Assembly (NCBI GenBank): GCA_024278415.1
Contig: JAJRTI010000772.1
Location: forward strand, 1-5,891
Direction: 5' to 3'
Origin: Planctomycetota bacterium
GTDB lineage: Bacteria; Planctomycetota; Brocadiia; JAJRTI01
Length of the DNA stretch: 5,891 nt
The position numbers and the translations under genes were made by a program. Shown piece after piece: positions 1 through 5,782 of this stretch. The notes under the pieces were generated by a model. That model ran no database searches. It had not been told where the DNA came from and saw nothing but the letters and a program-made list of their open reading frames with translations. Within the stretch, counting starts at the first letter, position 1. The number at the start of each line of letters is the position of its first letter.

Positions 1-1
1 A

Positions 2-35
2 CCCAGGGTTGCGAGCTTCGCTCGCGAACCCTGGG
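2..35. repeat. Strong palindromic hairpin (CCCAGGGTT...AACCCTGGG)
   Basis: Positions 2-10 (CCCAGGGTT) pair perfectly with 27-35 (AACCCTGGG). After a single bulged G at 26, 11-15 (GCGAG) pair with 21-25 (CTCGC). This gives 14 base pairs closed by a short CTTCG loop. The element starts at the window edge, so it may be longer. It could be an intergenic palindromic repeat or part of a bidirectional terminator. No second copy is present in this window. Confidence 0.75.
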
Positions 36-45
36 CTAATATCCG

Positions 46-62
46 GAATCCCGTTGGGATTC
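46..62. repeat. Short perfect hairpin (GAATCCC-GTT-GGGATTC)
   Basis: A perfect 7-bp stem (46-52 with 56-62) with a 3-nt GTT loop sits 10 bp from the larger hairpin at 2-35. The two may form one composite structured repeat. There is no poly-T tail on either side, so a terminator role is not supported by sequence alone. Confidence 0.6.
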
Positions 63-198
63 AGATTCCCCAACACGCGGCGTTGCACGGAAGCTTTGAC
101 AGTATTCCGTACATGGCTGTTGTACTTGGCTGAAGTGTTACTATTGACGGGCTGTTAAGTCAGCACCATTGCGCCGAACGGCGGACTGGCGCATGCGG

Positions 199-3100
199 CT
201 ACCGCGCCGGCTTGGCCCAGCGCGCGACGTCCGGCAGGGTGAGCAACGCGAACGACGTTTGGATCGAATAATTGCACACGCAACCCGTGGCGAAGCAGGG
301 CACGTTGAGCAATCCGTCTGCCGCGATGAGGCTCGCGCTGCACCCCGAACGCACGTTTCGCAACCAATAGGTCTCTGGTTCCGGGCTGTTTAGATCGGTG
401 TAGGAGACCGTCGCGTCGCGGCGGAGAATCAGGTTCTTGCTTGCGACCGCGTAGTTGCAGCCGTGCTTGCGCATCGCGTACGTCCGCTTGCCGACCCGGT
501 TGCCGGTGGCGATTTCGAAGACCGCTCCCGCCTGCGTGAGGAACGTCTTGTCGCGGACAATGAGCGGCTGCGCTCCGCCTCCTGGGCGCTTCCACCGCAA
601 TTTCCCCGTGGCTGCGTCGAACGCGTACATCCGGCCGGTGCGGCCGGCGAGCACGATCTGGAGCGTTTTCGAGTACGCCACCCATTCGCCGCTAGAGCGC
701 TGTCCCAGCCAATTGCCTGGCGGGAAATCCCGATAGGGGTTGGTCTCGGTCTGTTTCCACTTGAGTTCTCCCGTGCGCGCGTCGAGCACCATGATGGTGG
801 ACTCGACCTCGGTGTGCTTGATCCCCCGCTGCTTGTCCTGCCAGCCTTTCACAGGCGAGAGCGAATCCGTGCAGAACACCATCCCATCGCCCATCGCGAC
901 CGCGTGCTTGTTGAAGCGTTCTTGCGCCTCCTTGCGCCAGAGCTGCTTGCCCGTTTGCCGATCCAAGCCGACCAACATCTTGCTATCCCACAATCCGCCC
1001 ACTTGCATCATCATGTAGGCCCCCCCCTGGATGTTGCCGAATCCCATGCCGATGACCACCATCGACCCATCCACACAGATCACGCGTGCGGTCGGCTCGT
1101 CGGCTTTCGGATGGCCCGTGTCGATGGTGGCCCGCAGTCGTTCTTGTCCCGTAGCCGGGTCCAGCACGATCAGCGCGTCGCCATCGGCCACGTACACGGC
1201 CTCAGGCATCGTTACGTACACGGTGAAGCGTCCCACCTTTCGAGTCCAGAGTTCACGCCCGGTGTATGCGTCGATCGCGCACAGGGTGCTGGGCCGGCTC
1301 TGCCGCAGAGCGACGACTCGGCCTCCGGCGACTTGCGGCTTGATTCCGCTTCCGTAGTCCTTGCGCTTGTAGAACCCGTACCCGGGGCCGTCGCCGTACC
1401 ACAGCACGCCGAGCGGCGCCTTCACGCGCGTGTCGCGCGAGAAGTAGCTGCGCGCGGCGTCCGCGCACTCGTGGGTCCAATACGCGGAGCCCTTCAAAGG
1501 CCCCACGCGGCGCAGGAGCGAAAGATTCGCCACGCGCTCCACCTTCGCGTTTTCTAGCCCTTCCTTCTTCGCGGCCTGCGCGAGCGCGGCGTGCTCCGCG
1601 TCCGACGTGTCGACACACGCGGTCCCGCCGTACGGCCGCAGGATGTCAAACAAGCGTCGCGCACGGCCCGCGGCGTCCGTTCGCGCCACGACCAAGCTCG
1701 CGAGGTACGGCGGCAAGTCGAACGTCATGGGATCGCCGGCGAACACCTCAACCCGCGAGCCGTAGACGCCCGCGGCCACCAGCTTGTCCCGCATCCGTTG
1801 CACGCGCGCCGCGTCCGGGTCCACCACGATCACCCGCAGCTTGGACCGATCGAGCAACGCCGCGGCCAGGCCCATGGGATCCTCGACTCCCAGCAGCACC
1901 GCGAACCCCTCCGACACGCCCGCGGCCTTGAGCACCGCGGCCGCCTTTCGATTGGTGCGCGACGCGGGCTTGGGGAGACGCTCGGCTTTCAACGGCCAGC
2001 GCCGCACCTTGGAGGGCTTTTTCCCCAGACAGAGAATCTTCCCGTCGGGGGTGCTCACGAAGAGTTTCCCATCCGCCGCGGCCATGGACGCGGGCTCGGC
2101 TTCCAGCGCCAGCGACCACGCGACCTTGGGCGGCTTCTTGTCGGAGCGCGGCAGGTCCGCCGCGAACAGCGTGCGGCCCACGTGGCCATACAATCGGTTG
2201 CCGGCCTTGATCAGCGCATCGCCTCGGCCCCGCTTGCCCGCGAGCCGCGTGTTGAGCCGCCAGACCTCGGGCAAATCCCACCGCCACGGCTTCAACTCGC
2301 GGCCGCCCTGCTTGCGCACGTATTCCGAAATCTTCGGCTGCGTCAGGTCGTACGCGTACAACACGCCGCGGTGGATTCCGTACACGCGCGTGGGCGTCAG
2401 CACACTCCAGGCCGAGCAGGCGGGCATAAACTTGTAGCCGAACATGGGGCCCTCGAACAGGTCAAACTTGCGCGCGTCGAACGCGTTGGGCGCGTCTTTG
2501 CCCGCGGCGGCCCACTTGGAGCCGACCTCCCGGCCCGTGGTGACGTCCACCACCGCGCCCTGGCCCACAAACGCGTAATTGCCCATGGTGGTCACACGGC
2601 AATGTCCCCGGCGATAGCCCTGCACGAAGTATTGCAGCTTGCCGGTGCGCCGGTCGAACCGCGCCGGCATGGATCGGCCGTTGGGCACGAGCACGCGGTC
2701 GCCGTTGACGAGGAGATAGCCTTGCGGCGACAGCGCGGCGTCTTTGAGATAGTTGTGGTCGATGCGCACCTTGGGCAGCCAGTAGCCATCGGAGTTCGTC
2801 CAGACCGGCTTGCCCGTCATGGCATCGACTGCGCGCACGAACACGCCCATGGTGGGCCAGATGCCCGCCGCGAAGTAGACCACGCCATCGGCCACCACCG
2901 GCCCGCCCCGCGCCACGCGCCACGACACGAGCCGGTTGTTGCCCAGGTGCCTCCGCGTCGGCAGGTCCGCGCCGTTCACCCGCCACAGTTCTTTGCCCGT
3001 CTTGGCGTCCAGCGCGTAGAGGTACCCGTCGTCCGACACCGCGAACACCCGGCCGCGCCACACCGCGGGCGCGAATCGGGCCGGCCCATCCGTGAAGAAC

Positions 3101-3429
3101 CGCCAGCGTTCCCGGCCGGTCTCGGTGTCGTACGCGCGGATGCTGCCATCGTTCGGAGACGCGAGGAACATCCGCTTGCCCGCGATCACGGGCTCGTACA
3201 CCGGGTCGAAGTGCAACCGAGACTCGTTCGGCCAGGCCTTCGCCACCGGCGGCAACTCGCGCACCCAGCGCACGGACAGCTTCGCCGGCAGCTCCTCCGC
3301 GCTCGCCGCGCTGCGCTGCGCGTCGTGCCGCCACGTGGGCCAGTCCTCCGCCCAGGCCGCTTGCCAACACGAGGCCACAACAATGCTCGCCAGCAGCCTC
3401 GCGGGCCGCGTCTGGATTCGTCCGACCAT
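199..3429 (-). CDS. Exported PQQ-like beta-propeller protein with inserted methyltransferase-like Rossmann domain
   Basis: Protein of about 1076 aa. The ATG at 3429 is chosen because AGGAG lies 8 nt upstream; an in-frame GTG at 3474 would add 15 non-signal residues. Residues 1-27 form an export signal: Arg-rich start, hydrophobic LLASIVVAS, then AWA before Glu28. V-A-S-Cys21 also fits a lipobox, so it may be a lipoprotein. Blade motifs of the type D-x-x-TG-x-x-x-W occur near residues 98, 138, 200 and 257, then again near 718, 755, 820, 880 and 936. Between them, about 490-640, lies a methyltransferase-like Rossmann segment (LLGVEDPMG, VIVVDPD, then GDP near 564). Its glycine loop is degenerate, so catalysis is doubtful. 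The C-terminus carries Cys1030, 1045, 1050 and 1052. Such propellers are known in BamB-like proteins and quinoproteins, and similar long fusions occur in planctomycete-type genomes. Substrate and cofactor are unknown. Likely periplasmic or outer-membrane associated. Confidence 0.9.
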   Translation of the reverse strand: MVGRIQTRPARLLASIVVASCWQAAWAEDWPTWRHDAQRSAASAEELPAKLSVRWVRELPPVAKAWPNESRLHFDPVYEPVIAGKRMFLASPNDGSIRAYDTETGRERWRFFTDGPARFAPAVWRGRVFAVSDDGYLYALDAKTGKELWRVNGADLPTRRHLGNNRLVSWRVARGGPVVADGVVYFAAGIWPTMGVFVRAVDAMTGKPVWTNSDGYWLPKVRIDHNYLKDAALSPQGYLLVNGDRVLVPNGRSMPARFDRRTGKLQYFVQGYRRGHCRVTTMGNYAFVGQGAVVDVTTGREVGSKWAAAGKDAPNAFDARKFDLFEGPMFGYKFMPACSAWSVLTPTRVYGIHRGVLYAYDLTQPKISEYVRKQGGRELKPWRWDLPEVWRLNTRLAGKRGRGDALIKAGNRLYGHVGRTLFAADLPRSDKKPPKVAWSLALEAEPASMAAADGKLFVSTPDGKILCLGKKPSKVRRWPLKAERLPKPASRTNRKAAAVLKAAGVSEGFAVLLGVEDPMGLAAALLDRSKLRVIVVDPDAARVQRMRDKLVAAGVYGSRVEVFAGDPMTFDLPPYLASLVVARTDAAGRARRLFDILRPYGGTACVDTSDAEHAALAQAAKKEGLENAKVERVANLSLLRRVGPLKGSAYWTHECADAARSYFSRDTRVKAPLGVLWYGDGPGYGFYKRKDYGSGIKPQVAGGRVVALRQSRPSTLCAIDAYTGRELWTRKVGRFTVYVTMPEAVYVADGDALIVLDPATGQERLRATIDTGHPKADEPTARVICVDGSMVVIGMGFGNIQGGAYMMMQVGGLWDSKMLVGLDRQTGKQLWRKEAQERFNKHAVAMGDGMVFCTDSLSPVKGWQDKQRGIKHTEVESTIMVLDARTGELKWKQTETNPYRDFPPGNWLGQRSSGEWVAYSKTLQIVLAGRTGRMYAFDAATGKLRWKRPGGGAQPLIVRDKTFLTQAGAVFEIATGNRVGKRTYAMRKHGCNYAVASKNLILRRDATVSYTDLNSPEPETYWLRNVRSGCSASLIAADGLLNVPCFATGCVCNYSIQTSFALLTLPDVARWAKPAR

Positions 3430-3437
3430 GTCGAGTT

Positions 3438-3442
3438 CTCCT
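3438..3442 (-). promoter_or_regulatory. Shine-Dalgarno site deciding the propeller-gene start
   Basis: AGGAG on the minus strand, within GAGAGGAGAA, stands 8 nt before the ATG at 3429. The upstream GTG at 3474 has no comparable site, so this ribosome binding site sets the start and places the signal peptide at the true N-terminus. Confidence 0.8.
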
Positions 3443-3458
3443 CTCGGTTCAGTCCCAA

Positions 3459-3479
3459 CACACGTGTGCGCCACGCACA
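3459..3479. promoter_or_regulatory. CACACGTGTG palindrome overlapping a 6-bp hairpin in the propeller-gene leader
   Basis: 3459-3468 is a perfect 10-bp palindrome, CACACGTGTG. It overlaps a hairpin whose arms are TGTGCG (3465-3470) and CGCACA (3474-3479) with a 3-nt loop. Both lie between the predicted minus-strand promoter and the ribosome binding site. They could be a repressor site or a leader hairpin. The motif is short and no regulator can be named. Confidence 0.3.
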
Positions 3480-3490
3480 GGGGTGGCCGT

Positions 3491-3520
3491 ATGCTATGCG
3501 CTCGTCGTCGTGAAAGTCAA
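3491..3520 (-). promoter_or_regulatory. Candidate sigma70-type promoter for the propeller gene
   Basis: On the minus strand, TTGACT (3520-3515, 5 of 6 matches to TTGACA) is followed after 18 bp by TAGCAT (3496-3491, 4 of 6 matches to TATAAT). Transcription would begin near 3484, giving a leader of about 55 nt before the ATG at 3429. Placement is sensible but the -10 box is only moderate. Confidence 0.45.
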
Positions 3521-3583
3521 TCTCAGTGCGACAGAGCGGCATGGCTACACTGCCGCCTCAAGGCCGCGCTCGTGCGGGTCGGA

Positions 3584-3638
3584 TTTGGAGTGCGTGCGCA
3601 AGCGAAGCGCCGCGCCGCTTTTCCTGCGTCTCGTAAGG
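3584..3638 (+). repeat. Hairpin repeat, copy A
   Basis: Starts TTTGGAGTGCG. A GC stem follows: GCG-t-GCGC (3592-3599, one bulged T) pairs with GCGCCGC (3612-3618). Then come CTTTT and a degenerate tail ending GTAAGG. The order of conserved blocks matches the copies at 3654-3699, 3723-3766 and 5783-5851. This is the most diverged copy. Confidence 0.55.
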
Positions 3639-3653
3639 CGTGGATGCCGCGCG

Positions 3654-3699
3654 TGTGGAGCGCGGCGTTTCCTGCCGCCGCTTTGGCTTCGTTGCGCGG
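3654..3699 (+). repeat. Hairpin repeat, copy B
   Basis: Starts TGTGGAGC. The stem GCGGCG (3662-3667) pairs with CGCCGC (3676-3681) across an 8-nt loop. It is followed by CTTTGGCT and a tail ending TTGCGCGG. The outer blocks match the other copies while the stem bases differ. It faces copy C across a short spacer. Confidence 0.65.
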
Positions 3700-3765
3700 C
3701 CTGCCCTCGCATTCGCGAGGCCCCTGCGCATCAAGCCAAAGCGCCGCGATTGCGGCGCACTCCAC
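3655..3765. repeat. Large imperfect inverted repeat formed by copies B and C
   Basis: Matching arms are GTGGAG (3655-3660) with CTCCAC (3760-3765), GCTTTGGCTT (3680-3689) with AAGCCAAAGC (3733-3742), and TGCGC (3693-3697) with GCGCA (3726-3730). At the centre a separate hairpin, CCTCGC-ATTC-GCGAGG (3705-3720), closes the structure. In total 21 bp of arm pairing plus a 6-bp apex can form in DNA or RNA. The arrangement resembles paired REP-type palindromes. Confidence 0.75.
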
Positions 3766-3766
3766 A
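3723..3766 (-). repeat. Hairpin repeat, copy C (inverted)
   Basis: Read on the minus strand it starts TGTGGAGT. A perfect 7-bp stem GCGCCGC / GCGGCGC (3758-3752 with 3747-3741) closes an AATC loop. CTTTGGCT and a tail ending TGCGCAGG follow. It is the mirror partner of copy B. Confidence 0.7.
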
Positions 3767-3813
3767 AGCGCACGCTCTCGCATTCCGCCGCGCCACAATC
3801 ACAACCACAACCC

Positions 3814-3840
3814 TTGAACAAAGAGCGAGAGTGGTATAAT
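3814..3840 (+). promoter_or_regulatory. Extended -10 promoter for the GspF/GspE-like gene
   Basis: TATAAT at 3835-3840 is a perfect -10 box preceded by TGG, giving the extended TGnTATAAT form. TTGAAC at 3814-3819 is a partial -35 at a short 15-bp spacing, as extended -10 promoters tolerate. The start would be near 3847, leaving a leader of about 30 nt before the ATG at 3879. It probably also serves the beta-helix gene. Confidence 0.7.
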
Positions 3841-3864
3841 GCCGACCATCGAAGCCGCGACAAG

Positions 3865-3870
3865 AAGGAG
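3865..3870 (+). promoter_or_regulatory. Shine-Dalgarno site for the GspF/GspE-like gene
   Basis: AAGGAG, inside AAGAAGGAG, lies 8 nt before the ATG at 3879. This is near-ideal and confirms that the small downstream frame is translated from this start. Confidence 0.85.
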
Positions 3871-3878
3871 CAGACATC

Positions 3879-4403
3879 ATGGCCACTGTCGATCGTTATC
3901 AATATGAAGCTGTCGATGCTTCGGGCCGGACGCTTTCGGGCGAAGTGGAAGCCGCGTATGTGGATGACGCCATCAAGGAGCTTCGCAGCCAGGGATTGTA
4001 TCCGACCTCATTGCGCAACGTGTCCCGCGCGGTTCCCCCTCAAGACCGAGGTGTCCAATTCGTGCAGTTGGCCTTGCTTCAGGCCATCCACGACGGAGCG
4101 ACGGAAGTCGTCTTTGACCTAAGCGGGCCGGACGCGGCGTCGATCCAACGTTGCATCGCCGGGAATTGGAGCGCGTTGCCGCCCTCTTCGGACGCGGCCG
4201 TTGGCGAGGTCCGGCGCGCGCTCCGCGACATGAGCGGTGCATCCGATTGCGGCTGTGCGGCGCTTTGCACGGAAAAGGCGGTCGACCTGACCAGCGCGCT
4301 GCCGTCCTTCCGACCGCTAACTGCGCGGCTGTGTTTTCGCAGTTCGGCCGACGCGCCTGAGAAGATAAGCGTCACTCCGCGGCCCGCCGAATCAACGGAT
4401 TGA
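3879..4403 (+). CDS. Small GspF-N / GspE-N2-like chimeric protein, no ATPase core
   Basis: 174 aa. Residues 6-45 (YQYEAVDASGRTLSGEVEA then DAIKELRSQGLYPTSL) match the start of type II secretion / type IV pilus platform proteins (GspF/PilC), which normally continue into membrane helices. Here they do not. Residues 61-155 instead resemble the N2 domain of GspE/PilB ATPases: LLQAIHDGATEVVFDL parallels the family's LL-AI--GASDIH-E, RALRDMSG the end of the first half, and AVDLTSALPSF then RLCFRSS the DLR-S-LPT and RLL-RS stretch that ends just before Walker A. No Walker A or B motif, membrane segment or signal peptide is seen. Cys124, 126 and 130 form a small cluster. Likely cytoplasmic. It might bind or mimic secretion-machine parts, but its function is unknown. 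Promoter and ribosome binding site are strong. The domain calls are by eye: the first is firm, the second moderate. Confidence 0.85.
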   Translation: MATVDRYQYEAVDASGRTLSGEVEAAYVDDAIKELRSQGLYPTSLRNVSRAVPPQDRGVQFVQLALLQAIHDGATEVVFDLSGPDAASIQRCIAGNWSALPPSSDAAVGEVRRALRDMSGASDCGCAALCTEKAVDLTSALPSFRPLTARLCFRSSADAPEKISVTPRPAESTD

Positions 4404-4448
4404 AGCAACCACGGCCACGTGAGAACTCGCCGCTTGCATGATTTGCAC

Positions 4449-4454
4449 AGGGAG
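4449..4454 (+). promoter_or_regulatory. Shine-Dalgarno site deciding the beta-helix start
   Basis: AGGGAG lies 9 nt before the ATG at 4464. The alternative in-frame GTG at 4419 has no good site and would add 15 basic residues without family character. Confidence 0.7.
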
Positions 4455-4463
4455 CCCCGCCGG

Positions 4464-5648
4464 ATGCCACATGAAACGCGCAACTGGATCGACGTGACGC
4501 AAGTCGGCGGGCTGCAAGAAGCCCTGGACCTGTTGCCGCCCACCGGCGGTGCGATCTACGTGCCTGCCGGGCGGCACGAAATCGGCCAGCCCGTGGTGAA
4601 GGCGCTCCAAGAAGGCCAGCACCTCTACCTCGTGGGCGACGGCCGCGCCAGCGCGCTCGTGAACACGAACGAGCGCGGCGAAGACATGCTCCGCATCACC
4701 GGCGTCGTGGGCGCGTGGTGGCCCGATCTTAGGATCACCATCCGCGACCTCGCGTTCGTGGGCAACCACCGCAGCGGCGACGCGCTGGTCGTCGACTTCC
4801 CGAACGACACCATGATCGACGGGTGTTTCTTCATCGGCCACGCCGGCCAGGCGGTGCGGCTCAAGTCCCAAGGCACCAACGTCACCCTCCGCGACTGCTG
4901 GATGCGCGACTGCAAGCGCGGCGTGCGCGCGGAAAACATCCACCACCTCACGCTCCACGGCAACCAGACCCGCAGCGTCGAAGGCGGCCAAACCCAGGAA
5001 GAGCACGTGTTCCTCACCTGGAACTGCCGCGAGGTGCGCATCGTGAACAACCACTTCGCGTACGGCCACAACGAGGCGATCGTGCTCGACGGCACGGCCC
5101 AACATGTGATCGCTAACAATACGATCGAAGGCTTCAAGGTCGCCATCGACGCGCGCGGCGTGAGCGACGTCAACCCGCGCGACCGCTGCCGGGACATCAC
5201 AATCGCGTCCAACTACCTGCACTCGCCGATCGGCGTCCACATGAGGGGCGAGTGCAAAGGATTCGCGATCCAGGGCAACAATTTCATCAACAACACGCAC
5301 GCGGCCATCCGTATCGAGGATGCCCAAGGCGGCGGCTTTCACAACATCGCGAACAACGTGGTCCGCAAGAGCGTGTACGACGGCTCCGCGTTTCCGCTGT
5401 CGCACGCGACGCCCGAGCAAGGCGGGATCTATCTTGGCGATGCAGAGGACTGCGTCGTGACAGGCAACCTGCTCGACGGCGTCCGCCCCGGCCCCGCCAT
5501 CTCCGCGGGCCCCGGCGGCGGCCGGCATTTGATTACGTCCAATCGCCTCGTGCGATGTGAAGGCACCGGCATCGATGTCCGCGCGCCGGGGTGCGACGCC
5601 GCGCATAATCTTTGCGTTGGTAACAATTCAGCCAAATGCCGCGGATAG
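4464..5648 (+). CDS. Right-handed parallel beta-helix repeat protein (pectate-lyase-like fold)
   Basis: 394 aa from the ATG at 4464. Residues about 1-45 (VTQVGGLQEALDLLPPTGGAIYVPAGRHEI) are the usual opening of the pectate lyase 3 / glycosyl hydrolase 28-like beta-helix class. About eleven rungs follow, each a short strand and turn with Asn-rich ladders: IVNNHF (~193), VIANNTIEGF (~215), IASNYL (~247), IQGNNFINN (~269), IANNVV (~295), VVTGNLLDG (~331) and LITSNRLVRCEG (~355). Enzymes of this fold are lyases, hydrolases or epimerases acting on acidic polysaccharides; others are only binding scaffolds. No catalytic set can be assigned by eye. No signal peptide or transmembrane segment is seen with either start, which is unusual for the family. 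The gene begins 60 bp after the GspF/GspE-like gene with no obvious terminator between, so co-transcription is plausible. Confidence 0.88.
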   Translation: MPHETRNWIDVTQVGGLQEALDLLPPTGGAIYVPAGRHEIGQPVVKALQEGQHLYLVGDGRASALVNTNERGEDMLRITGVVGAWWPDLRITIRDLAFVGNHRSGDALVVDFPNDTMIDGCFFIGHAGQAVRLKSQGTNVTLRDCWMRDCKRGVRAENIHHLTLHGNQTRSVEGGQTQEEHVFLTWNCREVRIVNNHFAYGHNEAIVLDGTAQHVIANNTIEGFKVAIDARGVSDVNPRDRCRDITIASNYLHSPIGVHMRGECKGFAIQGNNFINNTHAAIRIEDAQGGGFHNIANNVVRKSVYDGSAFPLSHATPEQGGIYLGDAEDCVVTGNLLDGVRPGPAISAGPGGGRHLITSNRLVRCEGTGIDVRAPGCDAAHNLCVGNNSAKCRG

Positions 5649-5682
5649 AATCGTCGGACGCGCGATCTGGGAGCGTGAGGTA

Positions 5683-5699
5683 GATGAGAGATGAGAGAT
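5683..5699. repeat. Short tandem repeat (GATGAGA)x2.4
   Basis: GATGAGA is present twice in perfect tandem (5683-5696), followed by GAT. It lies 34 bp after the beta-helix stop codon. Confidence 0.8.
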
Positions 5700-5711
5700 C
5701 AAAAGACAGCC

Positions 5712-5736
5712 ATCCCTAATCCCTAATCCCTAATCC
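5712..5736. repeat. Telomere-like tandem repeat (ATCCCTA)x3.6
   Basis: Three perfect copies of the 7-mer ATCCCTA are followed by ATCC. On the minus strand this gives one GG and three GGG runs separated by ATTA, a possible two-layer G-quadruplex. It is a short internal array, not a chromosome end. Confidence 0.85.
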
Positions 5737-5741
5737 ACAAA

Positions 5742-5756
5742 GCGGGCTTTACCCGC
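5742..5756. terminator. Small hairpin downstream of the beta-helix gene
   Basis: GCGGG (5742-5746) pairs with CCCGC (5752-5756) over a 5-nt CTTTA loop. No T-tract follows, so it is a weak terminator candidate at best. Confidence 0.25.
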
Positions 5757-5782
5757 AACCGAAACGGCACGCGCGGCGCGCC

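Larger units (their letters stand above)
1..198. other. Non-coding region downstream of the propeller gene
   Basis: No credible gene was found here. The region lies 3' of the minus-strand propeller gene, whose stop codon is at 199-201. It contains two clear hairpins (2-35 and 46-62) and a weak 4-bp stem at 172-183. None is followed by a T-tract on the minus strand within the window, so a classical intrinsic terminator for the propeller gene cannot be demonstrated. The stretch 90-170 is less GC-rich than the coding DNA and shows no recognisable motif. Confidence 0.7.
3430..3878. other. Divergent intergenic region, 449 bp, repeat-rich
   Basis: No gene is supported here, although long open frames cross it because of the high GC content. 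In order it holds the leader and promoter of the propeller gene (up to about 3520), an unremarkable stretch (3521-3583), three copies of a hairpin repeat (3584-3638, 3654-3699 and, inverted, 3723-3766), a CA-rich stretch (3792-3811) and the promoter and ribosome binding site of the downstream gene. Confidence 0.75.

Noticed and set aside
96..125. TTGACA at 96-101 as a plus-strand promoter
   Set aside because: No acceptable -10 box lies 16-18 bp downstream and no plus-strand gene follows.
171..192. Intrinsic terminator for the propeller gene just after its stop codon
   Set aside because: The stem is only 4-5 bp and no T-run follows on the minus strand.
199..3429. PQQ-dependent alcohol or glucose dehydrogenase
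   Set aside because: The blade motifs are present, but no vicinal-cysteine pair or other quinoprotein dehydrogenase signature is visible, and the inserted Rossmann domain is foreign to that family.
463..3513. Long plus-strand open frames opposite the propeller gene (463-1557 and 1591-3513)
   Set aside because: Their translations are Arg/His/Pro/Ala-rich with no domain pattern, and they mirror a gene with clear family motifs. They are antisense shadows caused by high GC content.
3682..3699. Sigma-54-like TGGC...TTGC
   Set aside because: The gap between the two elements is only 4 bp instead of 7, and the sequence is explained by the hairpin repeat.
4392..5606. Long minus-strand open frame opposite the beta-helix gene
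   Set aside because: The plus strand shows clear beta-helix rungs and a good ribosome binding site. The minus-strand product is low-complexity Ala/Val/Asp/His sequence.
5712..5736. True telomere or CRISPR array
   Set aside because: Only 25 bp, internal, with no spacers and no terminal structure.
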